A DNA stretch of 64,000 nt from Alentia gelatinosa. Taxonomy: Eukaryota; Annelida; Polychaeta; Phyllodocida; Polynoidae. Both the position numbers and the translations under genes were made by a program. Below, piece after piece: positions 36,675 through 45,959 of the stretch. The stretch spans positions 23,737,626 to 23,801,625 of the forward strand of contig OX465589.1 of the NCBI GenBank assembly GCA_950022655.1, in the 5' to 3' direction. A model generated the notes under the pieces. That model saw nothing but the letters and a program-made list of their open reading frames with translations, made no database searches and was not told the DNA's origin. Numbering within the stretch: the stretch's first letter is position 1; every line of letters starts with the position of its first letter.

Positions 36675-38312
36675 CTTCTAACTACCGTCTCACGGTTGTT
36701 CTCTCCTTTCTTAAAGGCCATCAGATTGGGGAATATTATGGGCAAGACTTTGACTCATTGTTTTCAGACTGATATCTTATCTGCGTGGACCGGGTAGTCG
36801 AATAGAGTTTGCCCAATACACAGGGATGTCAGTTGGGGGTCAGGAAAAATGTGGAAATATTCCTCATGTGGAATTCACTACGGCAGGGACAGTGAGAAAA
36901 TATGGGACATGTGTAGGTGCCGGCCATGACGTGCGGATGAGAGTCTGTATGAAGGTTCAAACCACTGATTTATTGGCATAAGTGAATGAAAACTTGGACT
37001 TTCATAAAAAAGGTGGGAACCAAAATAAAGTCTTGGAGATATGGAAGGCAAATAATTCTTGATAATGGATTTAGTTTGGTGAAGGATCTAAGTATCCATA
37101 AAAAATAAGCAGCAATGATTGCATAACAATTATTTATTGTTTGAACTGGTATGTGGTAATGGTTAATATCTGTTGTTCCTTTAACGTCTTGCAGAAACTA
37201 TGTCAGGGTATCTCATTGTAATTGTGTCCTTTTCTATGTCAATAAACGCTGCTATTAAAGAAAAAAAAACTTAATTATTTTTACAAAAACTGTAGCTAAA
37301 TCTGCGCTGGCTGTCAAACCAAGGCATTGATAAACCACGAGTGTAAATCCGACTCTTCAATATCCCTATGCTACTGATAATGAACTCGAAAATGATATTT
37401 AGGATAAGCGATATGGAATAATAAACTTCAGCGAAGTGTTCTCATTTTCTCCTTAACTTTTTAAAAGATATCTATTGATAAATAATATGTATCGTCATCA
37501 CTGGAGATCTACATCTGACACGTAGGAAGATTGGATTGTCATCTACTCTGTCTCTGAGTAGAAAACATAATAATCCAGCAATTTTATAATAAAGTTAATG
37601 CTTAATGGTAAAAAGTAATCCTTGAACATCAGGACCGGAGCCTGATGACCTGACGAGAAGCCCATGACAGCCAAACTCCCCAGAACTACTCACCTTCCCA
37701 GCTTTAAAGCTTTTGCTTGGCAGGTTTTACCTGTTTTCAACCGTATAATGAGTGTTTAATGATGATTGCATGGCCAAGGTATTGGTCCTAGAGTGCTAAT
37801 TAATTTACCTTATTTATGGGTTCCTTTCCGGATATCCCGTTGGGTATAATAGATGCGTTCCACTTTAAGTTGAAGCCAAATTAAGTTGATTAAAATATCA
37901 TCATTTAACTTAAACGTGTAAATCGCCAGAGAAGAGACTTTCTCCTTGGAGGCTTCATGCCTGATTGGTTGGCTTTTGTTTTAATTAGCGCTGTGACAAG
38001 TCTGGTAAACCCTTCAAAGATGACTCTAATTAAAACAGACGCGACTCCTTATTAATCATGATAATGAGCACCCGGAAGAAATACATTGAATCTTAGCTCA
38101 GCCACGTGTCGTGTACGGGTTGATCCTGAGAATAAATTCCCTATTCGGAAATAGAGATGTAAAAGTTATTTGCTAGATTTTCATCAAGCCTAGAGGACAA
38201 TTAAGGCTGGCGTTGGCTCAGGTACTGGATTGGATGTTCTTATATGAATGGGTTTTGATAGATAACAGATAGTTATTACACGATACAATGACAATCATGC
38301 ATAGATATATAT
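36675..38312. other. Non-coding, unclassified
   Basis: No gene is supported. The 37.85-38.08 kb part is repeat-free and holds several TTAATTA/ATTAAT words, compatible with but not evidence of regulatory sequence. Confidence 0.35.
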
Positions 38313-38341
38313 GGTCGATTCTCACGAAAGCGGTGCAATTG
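38313..38341 (+). repeat. Left terminal inverted repeat of the 6.18-kb transposon
   Basis: 29 bp starting GGTCGATTCTCACGAAAGCG and ending GTGCAATTG; exact complement of 44468-44496. Its core ATTCTCACGAAAGCG resembles the internal motif ATTCTACGAAACGAC. Confidence 0.95.
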
Positions 38342-38486
38342 ATAAAAAAATATAATTCAGTGTATCCTATTAGCAAATGTTTTATTCAAAAATAGACAAA
38401 TTGTAGATTTCAAGGTAAAAAAATTTTTCACTAATCTCTAATAGGGACAAAGTTACAGGCAAGGGTATTGTAACACCCAAGCACCT

Positions 38487-38862
38487 GTCATTCTACGAAA
38501 CGACACATATATTACTATTTCTTTTAGGTAAATTAATATATTAAAATGGCTAATTTGTTTTTTCCTTAAAGATTTGATATTTATTGAAAAATCCAAGCGG
38601 AAAATTATTACTAAATATGTCTTTTTAGATTTTTTTTAGGTTGTGGTTACTATTTTTCATAATATCTCAGCCCTATGCTCAACTGTAGTCAATAAAAAAT
38701 TGGCCAAAATTGCAGTTGTAAGGATTATATCTATCATTATTGTACATAGTATACTGAATTATACCATCTAAAACCATAATAAGATAGTAAATCATATAAC
38801 ATTCTCTGGAAAACTGAAATATACGGTCGTTTCGTAGAATGACAGTCGTTTCGTAGAATGAC
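38487..38862. repeat. Left-flank motif cluster 1 (three copies)
   Basis: GTCATTCTACGAAACGAC lies at 38487-38504 (minus orientation of the motif). Two plus copies follow in direct tandem at 38826-38843 and 38845-38862, separated by one base. Confidence 0.9.
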
Positions 38863-39080
38863 ATAAATGTATGTAACTCTTTCACAGCTATACATGTCAC
38901 CTATTCAAGTAGTATATGTCTAAACAAATTGTTAAAGTAGCAGCTTATACTCTTCTAGGGAATGCAAGTTTTTTTTTCATATAATTCATTGCAGCAATTT
39001 TTATTTTTTATTTTTTTTCTAACAATCTGAAGGCCAAATTACTGTAAGTGCCCATTTTACGAAAAAAAAGTGGGGTTTAA

Positions 39081-39590
39081 CCAATTTCTTGCACTACAGA
39101 ATCATCTACAAACACAGTATTTTATGTAAATATCTTAATATCATCTGAAAAGTGAATGAAATACTTGAAAACAACAATTCACGTGGTCGTTTTGTAGAAT
39201 GACCGATTGGTCATTCTACGAAACGACCACATAGCTTCTTCTTTATGTATGCCAATGTTTGAAAATGTATAGAATAATCACCACTTCCCACCCCCCCACT
39301 CATGTTCTGCCCCTTTCCCCATACTCCCCCAATTACTCCCACCCCCCCTAATGCTCCCGCACCCCCCATCCCCCCAACCCGCTACTCCCCCCCCACACCC
39401 CAATTTCTTGCACTACAGAATCATCCACAAACACAGCATGTTATGTACATTTCTCAATTTCATCTGAAAAGTGAGTTAAACAACAAGTTACATGGTCGTT
39501 TCGTAGAATGACCAATCGGTCATTCTACGAAATGACCACGTTACTTCTTCTTTATGTATCACAATCTTTTAACATGTATAGAATAATCAG
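39081..39590. repeat. Tandem duplication carrying inverted motif pairs
   Basis: About 200 bp at 39081-39281 recurs at 39410-39590 (period 329 bp). Both begin CCAATTTCTTGCACTACAGA and end near TATAGAATAATCA. Each copy contains a head-to-head motif pair: 39186-39203 with 39210-39227, and 39495-39512 with 39519-39536. In each pair the two 18-bp motifs are separated by 6 bp, making a near-perfect palindrome of about 45 bp. One further short copy (GTCATTCTACGAA) is at 39609-39621. Confidence 0.9.
39288..39409. repeat. C-rich low-complexity tract, left flank
   Basis: Runs of C with CTCATGTT, CCCTTTCCCCATAC and ACTCCCACCCCCC. The same order of blocks occurs at 42.94-43.14 kb in the same orientation, so the tract belongs to the transposon. 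The proline-rich frames across it are artefacts of composition. Confidence 0.8.
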
Positions 39591-39654
39591 CCCCCCCTTC
39601 AAAAAAGTGTCATTCTACGAATGTTATATGCATCTTGTTGCATAATTTCGATGT

Positions 39655-40658
39655 CTAGATGACCTTCTTCCGTTTCCTTTTGATTACTAAGTCCATCTCA
39701 ATATCCTTTCCCCTGAAGGCTTTCTCTGCCAGTACTTTGTGGTTTTTTACATGTGTGTGTTCTTTCACTGATACCCTGAAGTCGACCTTGCAGATCTCGC
39801 AGAATCTCTTCTGTTGATTCTCCTTTGTCGCTTTCCCCTTTCCTTCTGTGTTCCACCTGGTGAAGGGTGACCGTGTGTGGGTGCTATGGAGGTCCATCGA
39901 CGAGAATTGTTCAAATTCCTTCCACATTGGCTTCAACATCTTTTGGTCCACTTTTATAAAGTCTCCTTTGAGACTTTTTGAAGGGATGTTCGGGGCTCTC
40001 ATTTCTGGTACTGGGGTTGACTTATTCTTGCTCACAACTGCCTTCTTTGTGATTTGCTGCACATCAACGTCGGTTTTCGCCAATCCACTGCATGATGGCA
40101 CAAACTTTAGCTGGTGCTTACAGCAGACGTCACAGCACAATGTTTCCCGCATCCAGATTTCTTTATCCATACGCACCAGCGTGTGTGCTTTCGATATCCC
40201 CTTCACTTGCTCGGCCTTCCACTTATCGATTTTGTCTTGTTCCACCCGGATCTCATTTGGCGAAACGGTGAAGAACTTCATCTTTGTAAAATGTGATGTA
40301 TGCTGCACCAAAGCGGCACCATCCCTGATGTCATTCTTCTTCTTGATCTCCATCTCTGCAAGCTTTTTTACCGTACCTCCCACACCGTCGCAGGGACCTT
40401 TACCTTTTTTGGGCACTCTGCCCCGCGGTTCCTCTGCTGGTGCCTGCTGGGCGGGCTCTGGTGGGGCCTCCTGGCCGGGCTCATCTGGGGCCTCCTGGCC
40501 TGGCTCGAGTGGGGCCTCCTGGCCGGGTTCTTCTGGGGCCTCCTGGCCAGACTCTGGTTGGGGTTGCTGGCCGGGCTCTAGTGGGGCCTCCTGGCTGGGT
40601 TCTTCAGGGGCCTGCTGGCCGGGCTCTGCTGGGGCCCCCTCTGGATGCTGCTGCTGAG
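39655..40658 (-). CDS. Last exon of transposon gene: GKGPCDGVGGTVK block and C2H2 zinc finger
   Basis: A minus-strand exon. It begins after a good acceptor (TATATTGCAG, AG at 40660-40659) and runs open for about 333 codons to TAG at 39657-39655. The order is: a proline/glutamate repeat of about 75 residues (8-residue unit like EPGQEAPL), then GKGPCDGVGGTVKK, a MKFFTVSPNEI stretch, CxxC (CDVC), and a basic region. The C-terminal finger C-x2-C-x12-H-x3-H (CEIC...HVKNH) sits about 30 residues before the end, followed by a KRKRKK tail. From memory, the GKGPCDG(V/I)GGTVKR and 'KFF.VS..EI' blocks occur together in uncharacterised transposon-like animal proteins, usually after HFFATSH-type sequence that is absent here. 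I infer a DNA-binding or transposase-derived protein; the catalytic part is not visible. The upstream exon joins in phase. Confidence 0.7.
40432..40640 (-). repeat. Coding 24-bp minisatellite
   Basis: Roughly nine 24-bp units within the exon, on the minus strand like GAGCCCGGCCAGGAGGCCCC plus four bases. They encode an 8-residue unit close to EPGQEAPL. All units keep the frame. The plus-strand frames over this stretch (Trp/Gly-rich) are shadows. Confidence 0.85.
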
Positions 40659-40714
40659 CTGCAATATAAAATTAGCATTTTAATTAGAAACAGCTGAACA
40701 AAGGCAGTATTTAA

Positions 40715-41066
40715 CCCATTCAAGCCAGGTGATGCCTTGAGGCATCAACCAGGGCTGGCCGGGTGATGCCTCAAGGCATCAACCGGTACTGGCCGGGGCA
40801 TCATTTGCAAAATATATGGGTTTTTTCTAATAGAATTGAAAATAATGGCTTAATAAATATGAAACTTTCAGGAATGTAGATACAACATCATATTTGATTT
40901 TTCTAAGTGAAATGAAAAATAATGATAAGTATCATGTGTCATGTCACGTGATCCAAAAACAAAATGTTCACAATAGGCCTATGTACCCGGCCTCTAGTGG
41001 CATTCACTGGCACTAGTACCCGGCTCCACGACTGTAGTCCTGCCGCGGGTACCAGGCGAGATAGGG
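40715..41066. mobile_element. piggyBac-like MITE, copy A (intron insertion)
   Basis: The 352-bp element starts CCCATTC, ends ATAGGG and is flanked by TTAA on both sides (40711-40714 and 41067-41070). TTAA duplication with CCC...GGG ends is characteristic of piggyBac elements. It contains the palindrome TGATGCCTTGAGGCATCA, and a second TGATGCCTCAAGGCATCA, near 40735-40785. A related copy lies at 48.34 kb. It sits in the intron between the exons at 41194-41304 and 39655-40658, so it post-dates the transposon gene. Confidence 0.75.
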
Positions 41067-41193
41067 TTAAGAAGCAGGGATGAAACAAGGAAAACTGACA
41101 TCCCTGAAGAAGTAGTTCATATAATTTGCCTTTATTATTTTGCCTTTATTATTTGCCCTTTTATTTATAGATGTGTATTCATATTCTGCTCAC

Positions 41194-41304
41194 CTTTCTG
41201 TCTCTTCCTGGGGGGGACAGCCCCTTCGCCTGCTGGCCCTTTGGAGCGAGTGCTGGTCCCAGGCTGTGGCTCCTGGGGCTCGGCATTGGCTGCCTCTCGT
41301 TCAG
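41194..41304 (-). CDS. Internal exon of the transposon gene
   Basis: 111 nt on the minus strand between an acceptor (CATATCGCAG, ending at 41305) and a strong donor (AAAG|GTGAGC, GT at 41193-41192). Read in the phase set by the last exon it has no stop and encodes a hydrophilic segment including EREAANAEPQEPQPGTSTRS and ending PRKRQK, with a nuclear-localisation-like basic cluster. Length is a multiple of three and both borders are phase 1, so the exon could be skipped without breaking the frame. Its style matches the Pro/Glu repeat that follows. No catalytic motif. Confidence 0.6.
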
Positions 41305-41489
41305 CTGCGATATGAAAATTACCATTTTAATCAAAAGCTTGAAATAGATTCTGCTCGTAATTTAATGATTTAGGAATGTTATTGAGATGTTTTTCTTTTT
41401 AACTTTGCTTTTGAGCGAGTTTATGGATTTTGCCGCCGTACATGCCCCGTACGTCACATACATACCCCATACGTCACCTAGATGTGGTA

Positions 41490-42380
41490 CAGTAAAACCC
41501 CTCTTAAGGGGATACCCTCCGGTCCGGGCAAAGTGTCCCCTTAAGCGGGGTGTTCCCTTAAGCGGGGTTTTCAGTCTGTCAATGGTTATACAATAGAGAA
41601 TACATGTCTACATAAATGTAGGAAACGATGGTTATTAGATTAAAATGTTTATCAATAACACATAATTAAGCAAATAGATATAAATTATATATTATAAATG
41701 AATATAAATATACAAAAAAAGAAAAAAAAAAAGATAATAGAGGTTGAATGTGGATATGCCTTCCTTGTGAAATTTGCTCCTTTTTATACCCCCGGTCAAT
41801 GCCCCCCCCCACCCCCCACCCCAGTAACTTCTGAGAGAAATCAGCAGCCCTAAAAGGACTCATCGTGAGCCGCCCAGAGCCGCGAGGGCTCACTGAATAC
41901 CGCACCTTCAAAGCCCCCAGCCCTCCCTGTGTCGCCCACAGCTAACCTGTAAGCAGGCCTCTTACCTGGCACCTTCAGCAGGCGCGAAAATCACTGGTAC
42001 TAATATCCACTCACTGTGGCCCGCCCAGACCCGCTAGAAATGTGGTTACTTCCATGGAAAAACACACTCTTGCCGCCCAGGCCCTCACGGGAATGCTTAG
42101 TCTATTGTTCTGTCTGTCCCATACAAACGGGCACCATATACTTGGATTTTCAGTGTTTTTGATATGATGTCCTTCCAAACTGTCCCCTTTAGCGGGGTTT
42201 TTAAGCATTTCTGTACCGAAAAACTGTCCCCTAAAGCGGGGTGTCCCCTTAAGCGGGGTGGCCCTTTAAGCGGGGTTAAAATAAACTCTTAATAGTGTGG
42301 ACAATTTTCGTTCCGAGCAAATTGTCCCCTTAAGCAGAGTGCCCCCTTAAGCGGGGTGTCCCGGAAGAGGGGTTTTACTG
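41490..42380. mobile_element. pogo/Tigger-like TIR element, 891 bp (intron insertion)
   Basis: The left end starts CAGTAAAACCCCTCTTAAGG. The right end is its inverted counterpart, ending AGAGGGGTTTTACTG. TA flanks both sides (41488-41489 and 42381-42382), the target duplication expected for Tc1/mariner-pogo elements. Many GTCCCCTTAAGCGGGG-like units lie at both ends. The interior block GGTTAAAATAAAC...GTTCCGAGCAA is shared with the 179-bp copy at 45.78 kb. No transposase frame is found, so it is non-autonomous. It occupies an intron of the transposon gene. Confidence 0.8.
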
Positions 42381-42470
42381 TACGCATATAAATATGACAT
42401 GGGTAGTAGCGGGCAGTATGTGTACTACCACAGGTGTATAATAATAAAGGAGTATAATAGATTTATTTAC

Positions 42471-42542
42471 CTTTCCTTCGTGCCCTGCGGCAACGTTGAG
42501 CGTCCCTGCAGACATCTCAGTCTGTCCCTTCTTCTCATACAT
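42471..42542 (-). pseudogene. Upstream exon of the transposon gene, apparently frameshifted
   Basis: 72 nt on the minus strand between an acceptor (TTATTTTACAG) and donor (GGAAAG|GTAAAT). The first part reads well in one frame (MYEKKGQTEMS). The last part reads as a basic segment (CRDAQRCRRARRK) in the frame that joins the next exon in phase. The two readings are off by one base near 42514, with a stop codon upstream in the downstream frame. I infer a one-base loss, so this copy probably no longer makes the full protein. The interpretation depends on my exon phasing. Confidence 0.45.
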
Positions 42543-42599
42543 CTGTAAAATAAAGCAGAAATTATAAGACTTTTTTCTAATTAAATTATAGAATTCAAG

Positions 42600-42820
42600 A
42601 AAGTAAAATTCATTACTATATACCCCTGCCGTATATATAGACAATAATTAATGGTTTATGTGGACAGGCGGCCGTAAAGCACGAGAGGTTGACGTGTAGT
42701 AATACACTTTTGAGTCCGTATGCCAGTTATGGTATCTGACAGGTTTTATACAATGGGTCGTGATTTACTGAGTCCCCATACATTTTCAATGGGGGGTTTG
42801 TATACGATGGATAATAAACT
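42600..42820. mobile_element. Remnant of a hairpin-type element in the first exon or intron
   Basis: Contains GCGGCCGTAAAGCACGAGAGG and TTGACGTGTAGTAATACAC, matching GCGGCCGTATGCTCCGAGGAG and TTGACGTGTATTGATATG at 9.1 kb. On the minus strand it begins TTTATTATCCATCG, like the TATTATCCACC end there. CCCCATACATTTTCAATG is shared with 49.87 kb. It starts right after the coding-looking segment below, so it may have interrupted that exon. Confidence 0.4.
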
Positions 42821-42881
42821 GTAAATACTCCGCATTACGCCTGCGGCCCTCGGGAGTAAGAGGCTTCCTCTTAGCTGGCAT
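42819..42881 (-). CDS. Candidate first exon of the transposon gene
   Basis: On the minus strand an ATG at 42881 opens a short basic reading, MPAKRKPLTPEGRRRNAEYL. It resembles the N-terminus of transposon-encoded nuclear proteins in composition. The frame then runs into the element remnant, so the exon end is uncertain; a GTAATG donor at 42838 is one possibility. It is the best start candidate for the gene because the next upstream sequence is a G-rich low-complexity tract. Confidence 0.35.
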
Positions 42882-42943
42882 TGTGAGTCTGCCATAAAGA
42901 AATACATAGAAATAATAAACAGCATGAAGAGGTATAGAATACT

Positions 42944-43140
42944 CAGCCCCCCCCCCCCCCCAACACCCCCCCACCACCCCCTGCTCATGTTGTGGCCCTT
43001 TCCCCATACCCTGCCATCACTCCCAACCCCCCCCCCCTGCCCGAACTCCCATCCCCAAACCCCACTGCCCGCCCCCCCCTCCCCCCCTCCCCCCCCCCCC
43101 CCGAAATCCCCCTTACCATCCGAACCCCCATACCCCCACC
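42944..43140. repeat. C-rich low-complexity tract, right flank
   Basis: Long C runs with CTCATGTTGTGGCCCTTTCC and ACTCCCAACCCCCC, homologous in order to 39288-39409. The Gly-rich (minus) and Pro-rich (plus) frames across it are compositional. Confidence 0.8.
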
Positions 43141-43169
43141 ACATGACTGTAAATTTACGTATGCATAGG

Positions 43170-44301
43170 GTTGTTTCGTAGAATGACAGATTTCAAAGAA
43201 TATGTCATTCTACGAATGTTATGAGAAAAAGACTCCCCCTGGAGGCGTTATTTTGTATGACCTTCCGATATTATAATACACATTACAATGGCATATTTTG
43301 TGAATAGTTGGGCTGAATTAAGCTTCTTATAGTTACATAAATATCAAAATATACAAGCATAAAGAAAACTTATTTCTGTTTTTTGTTATAATTGCTTAGA
43401 ACCAACTCATTCGAATATAACTTACTTTGAAAAAGCACAAAAATAACTGCAAATATCTAAGCTAAGGTGGTATGCATGTGTAAAATACTTATATTTCATG
43501 TTTGTACTCAATTACGGGTTATTTTAGGCACCGTTTCGTAGAATGACAGGTGATTTACAATGTGTCATTCTACGAATGTCACTAGAAGAACACCTACCAT
43601 GGTTAGAGTTTTGACGTAACAATCCCCTATTATCGCTCACACATCGCGATTACATCTTTTTGATCTTATTAGATAGATTTGACCTTCTATTGTATTGATT
43701 AATAAACTCTACAGGAAGTATTGTAACTAATACTCTTTGTGGGATACATCATTTTGTTAAAAACATCCAATTTGAGTTAAAAATACTTACAGTTTGTGGT
43801 GCAGACGGACGTACAGCGTCTCCTGCCTCTAACTGCCGCCGTGGTACTCAAAGTATCCACTTGATGGCAGAGGTAGTATGGTGGCGTACTCTGATAATGT
43901 CGTTTCGTAGAATGACACCAGGTGGCGCCACTCCCCGGTGAGAGGGCTATGAGTATTTCCTCAAATAAGGGGAAACTAAAAGTATTCTAACTTGTAATGG
44001 CTTTTCTAATGAAAGTAGACATAGTTGAGAATATGTTAATAAGTTTTCTCTCACTAATGTATAAAAAAAAAAAAAATACAGGTATTTCAAAATGTCGTTT
44101 CGTAGAATGACACATATTACCAGCAGTGCACCTTCTACACTCTTCCAGCTTGCACACTTAACAAGTGCCTATAGATTATTTTGTGTTTACACTGTTTTGT
44201 AGTCCAGACTCCTAACTTTCATTATATATAAGTATGGAAATTGAATGATTTATTTTTAAAGGTTTTCTGAGTGTCTATTATGCGTCGTTTCGTAGAATGA
44301 C
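43170..44301. repeat. Right-flank motif array (seven copies)
   Basis: Plus-orientation copies lie at 43170-43187 (one change), 43530-43547 (one or two changes), 43899-43916, 44094-44111 and 44284-44301. Short minus-orientation copies (GTCATTCTACGAATGT) lie at 43204 and 43564, each about 17-20 bp after a plus copy. The last three are exact and all in the same orientation. Confidence 0.9.
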
Positions 44302-44467
44302 ACAATTTCTGTTATTTTCTTTCCTCCACTAGGCATATTAAACCAACCCAGATACTGGAAATGTATTTATTAGTAGAACCGCCTTGCTGGGCTCAATCTT
44401 TTAGGGTATAATTTTTTCCCCATGATATTAAAATTACGAAAAAAATTAGAATTTTTGATTTTGGCAA

Positions 44468-44496
44468 CAATTGCACCGCTTTCGTGAGAATCGACC
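44468..44496 (-). repeat. Right terminal inverted repeat of the 6.18-kb transposon
   Basis: Exact complement of 38313-38341. It runs directly into an (AT)n tract at 44497-44524. Confidence 0.95.
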
Positions 44497-44527
<31 letters not shown>

Positions 44528-44574
44528 ATGGGGCCATCAAGAGGCTCTAAATACAGTTAAATACAAGAACATTT

Positions 44575-44765
44575 GGCCAAGTGGTCAGGGTGTTCGCCTC
44601 GAGCATGGGAGGTCGTGTGTTCAAACCCCGGTTAGGTCATACCAAAGACTTACATAAAAATGGTACCCACTGCCCATTCGGTTTAACACCCGCCATTAGA
44701 ATGAGGAGTAGGGGCAAGGGCCCGAGTGGAAGAACGGCTCAATAGCCGAATTCGGTGATTGTACA
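44575..44765 (+). mobile_element. tRNA-derived SINE, copy B
   Basis: A clearer copy of the 30.7-kb element. The head starts GGCCAAGTGGTCAGGGTGTT (A-box-like) and has GTGTTCAAACCCCGG (B-box-like). The body has CATACCAAAGACTTACAT, GGTACCCACTGCCCATTCGG, CACCCGCCATTAGAATGAGG and AGGGCCCGAGTGGAAGAACG. It lies about 50 bp outside the transposon's right end. Confidence 0.8.
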
Positions 44766-45780
44766 CACAATATTCCCTAATAAAAATTACCCAAAAGAAA
44801 TTGTGGTGGTGGTGGTGGGAAAACGAGGGAGGAACAGGTAGAGTGTTACGCAGGTATGTCGTGTGGATAGTTAATGAAGTAAACGTCTGATTATATGTTT
44901 GAGTTAAATGATTAAGAAGTAGCCTACCGTCCTCAAGTGTGAAATAATTTTTTTAAACTGATTTCCAATTGATCACCCATTCAATTATACCATGGACAGA
45001 GGATCGCTTGGTTTTAGCTCGTGCACATAATACAGATGAGGTGTAACATTAAAAGGAATCAAGACTGATTAAAAATAGAATACTTTATCATTCATCTATC
45101 TATATGTTGTGCAAACTAATGAGTGTTTACTCTATAATAAGATAAGGTTGTAATGAAACCTGTTGTATATGGACTGGGGCCACTAGCAATAGGGGTCCCT
45201 TTTCTTAGATATCAGCATACAAAAACCATTGTCTTTCTACGTTCCAATCATTCTTTATCACCCCTTCTCACTGCATTACTCCCTAAATGGCCCTCGATGT
45301 ATTTTCCCATAAATGCCATGTCCACCCTTCATCCCCTAAAGCCACCTTTTCCATTACCTTTCCCACAACTCACCTCACCATCATTTCTGTCTGTTCTTAT
45401 TTGAAAGCCTCTCTGCAGCGTCCGAGTCAGCACGGGCGCTACTTTATCACTCCATTCTCAAGGCAATGTTTTCCCAAGCTCTAAGTTGGTGGATAAAGGG
45501 GCGATTTAAATTTGAAGTAAAATCAAGGGGAATAACTGCTTTGGTTCCTCCTTTCTTGCGAAATCTTGTATGAGGATGAACGCGGGAACATGATCTATGC
45601 GGCCCCTTTAAGAGATACACTCACTCCGTGAGGCCAAATATGAACGATGGAGAGACAAAAGAGGCATCACCTATACTAGGACGCAAAATAATATGTTTCC
45701 CATATCAATACATCCTCTTGCCAATTGAGGCATGTGCATACCTTGAATAATCTTTGCTGTCGTTTGAAAAAATAAATATA
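44766..45780. other. Non-coding, unclassified
   Basis: Contains a short (GTG)n run at about 44803-44820. No gene seen; overlapping frames at 45153-45484 show no domain. Confidence 0.4.
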
Positions 45781-45959
45781 CAGTATAACCCCACGTTACC
45801 GGACACCCTCCGTTCCCGGCCAAAGTGTCCGTTTACACAGGGTGTTCGCTTACACGAGGTTAAAATAAACATCTAATAGAGGGATCCGTTCCGAGCAATC
45901 GGGTCCGTTAACGCGGGGTGTGCGCTTACGCGGGGTGTTCGGTCGGCGGGGTTCTACTG
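45781..45959. mobile_element. pogo/Tigger-like MITE, 179 bp
   Basis: The left end is CAGTATAACCCCACGTTACC and the right end, on the minus strand, is CAGTAGAACCCCGCCGACCG. It is flanked by TA on both sides (45779-45780, 45960-45961). Interior GAGGTTAAAATAAAC and GTTCCGAGCAA match the 891-bp element at 41.49 kb. No coding capacity. Confidence 0.8.

Larger units (their letters stand above)
38313..44496. mobile_element. 6.18-kb DNA transposon with perfect TIRs and 15 internal 18-bp motifs
   Basis: The ends are perfect inverted repeats of 29 bp (38313-38341 and 44468-44496), starting GGTCGATTCTCACGAAAGCG. Both sides abut ATATAT, so the target was probably a TA-rich or (AT)n site. Between the TIRs are two flanks carrying 15 copies of GTCGTTTCGTAGAATGAC or close variants: eight in 38487-39621 and seven in 43170-44301. 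The central 3.3 kb has none and contains a spliced minus-strand gene with a zinc finger. Three younger insertions sit in the introns. I do not recognise the superfamily; no DDE core is visible, so this copy may be an internally deleted or recombined derivative. Confidence 0.85.

Noticed and set aside
38826..39621. Regularly recurring 18-bp motif considered as a CRISPR array
   Set aside because: Orientation is mixed, spacing is irregular, and it lies within a TIR-bounded eukaryotic transposon.
39848..40657. 269-codon plus-strand frame, Trp/Gly/Ser-rich at its end
   Set aside because: It is the antisense shadow of the minus-strand transposon exon; the repetitive end is the complement of the 24-bp coding minisatellite.
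42746..43181. Gly-rich (minus) and Pro-rich (plus) open frames
   Set aside because: Both run along a poly-C low-complexity tract inside the transposon flank.
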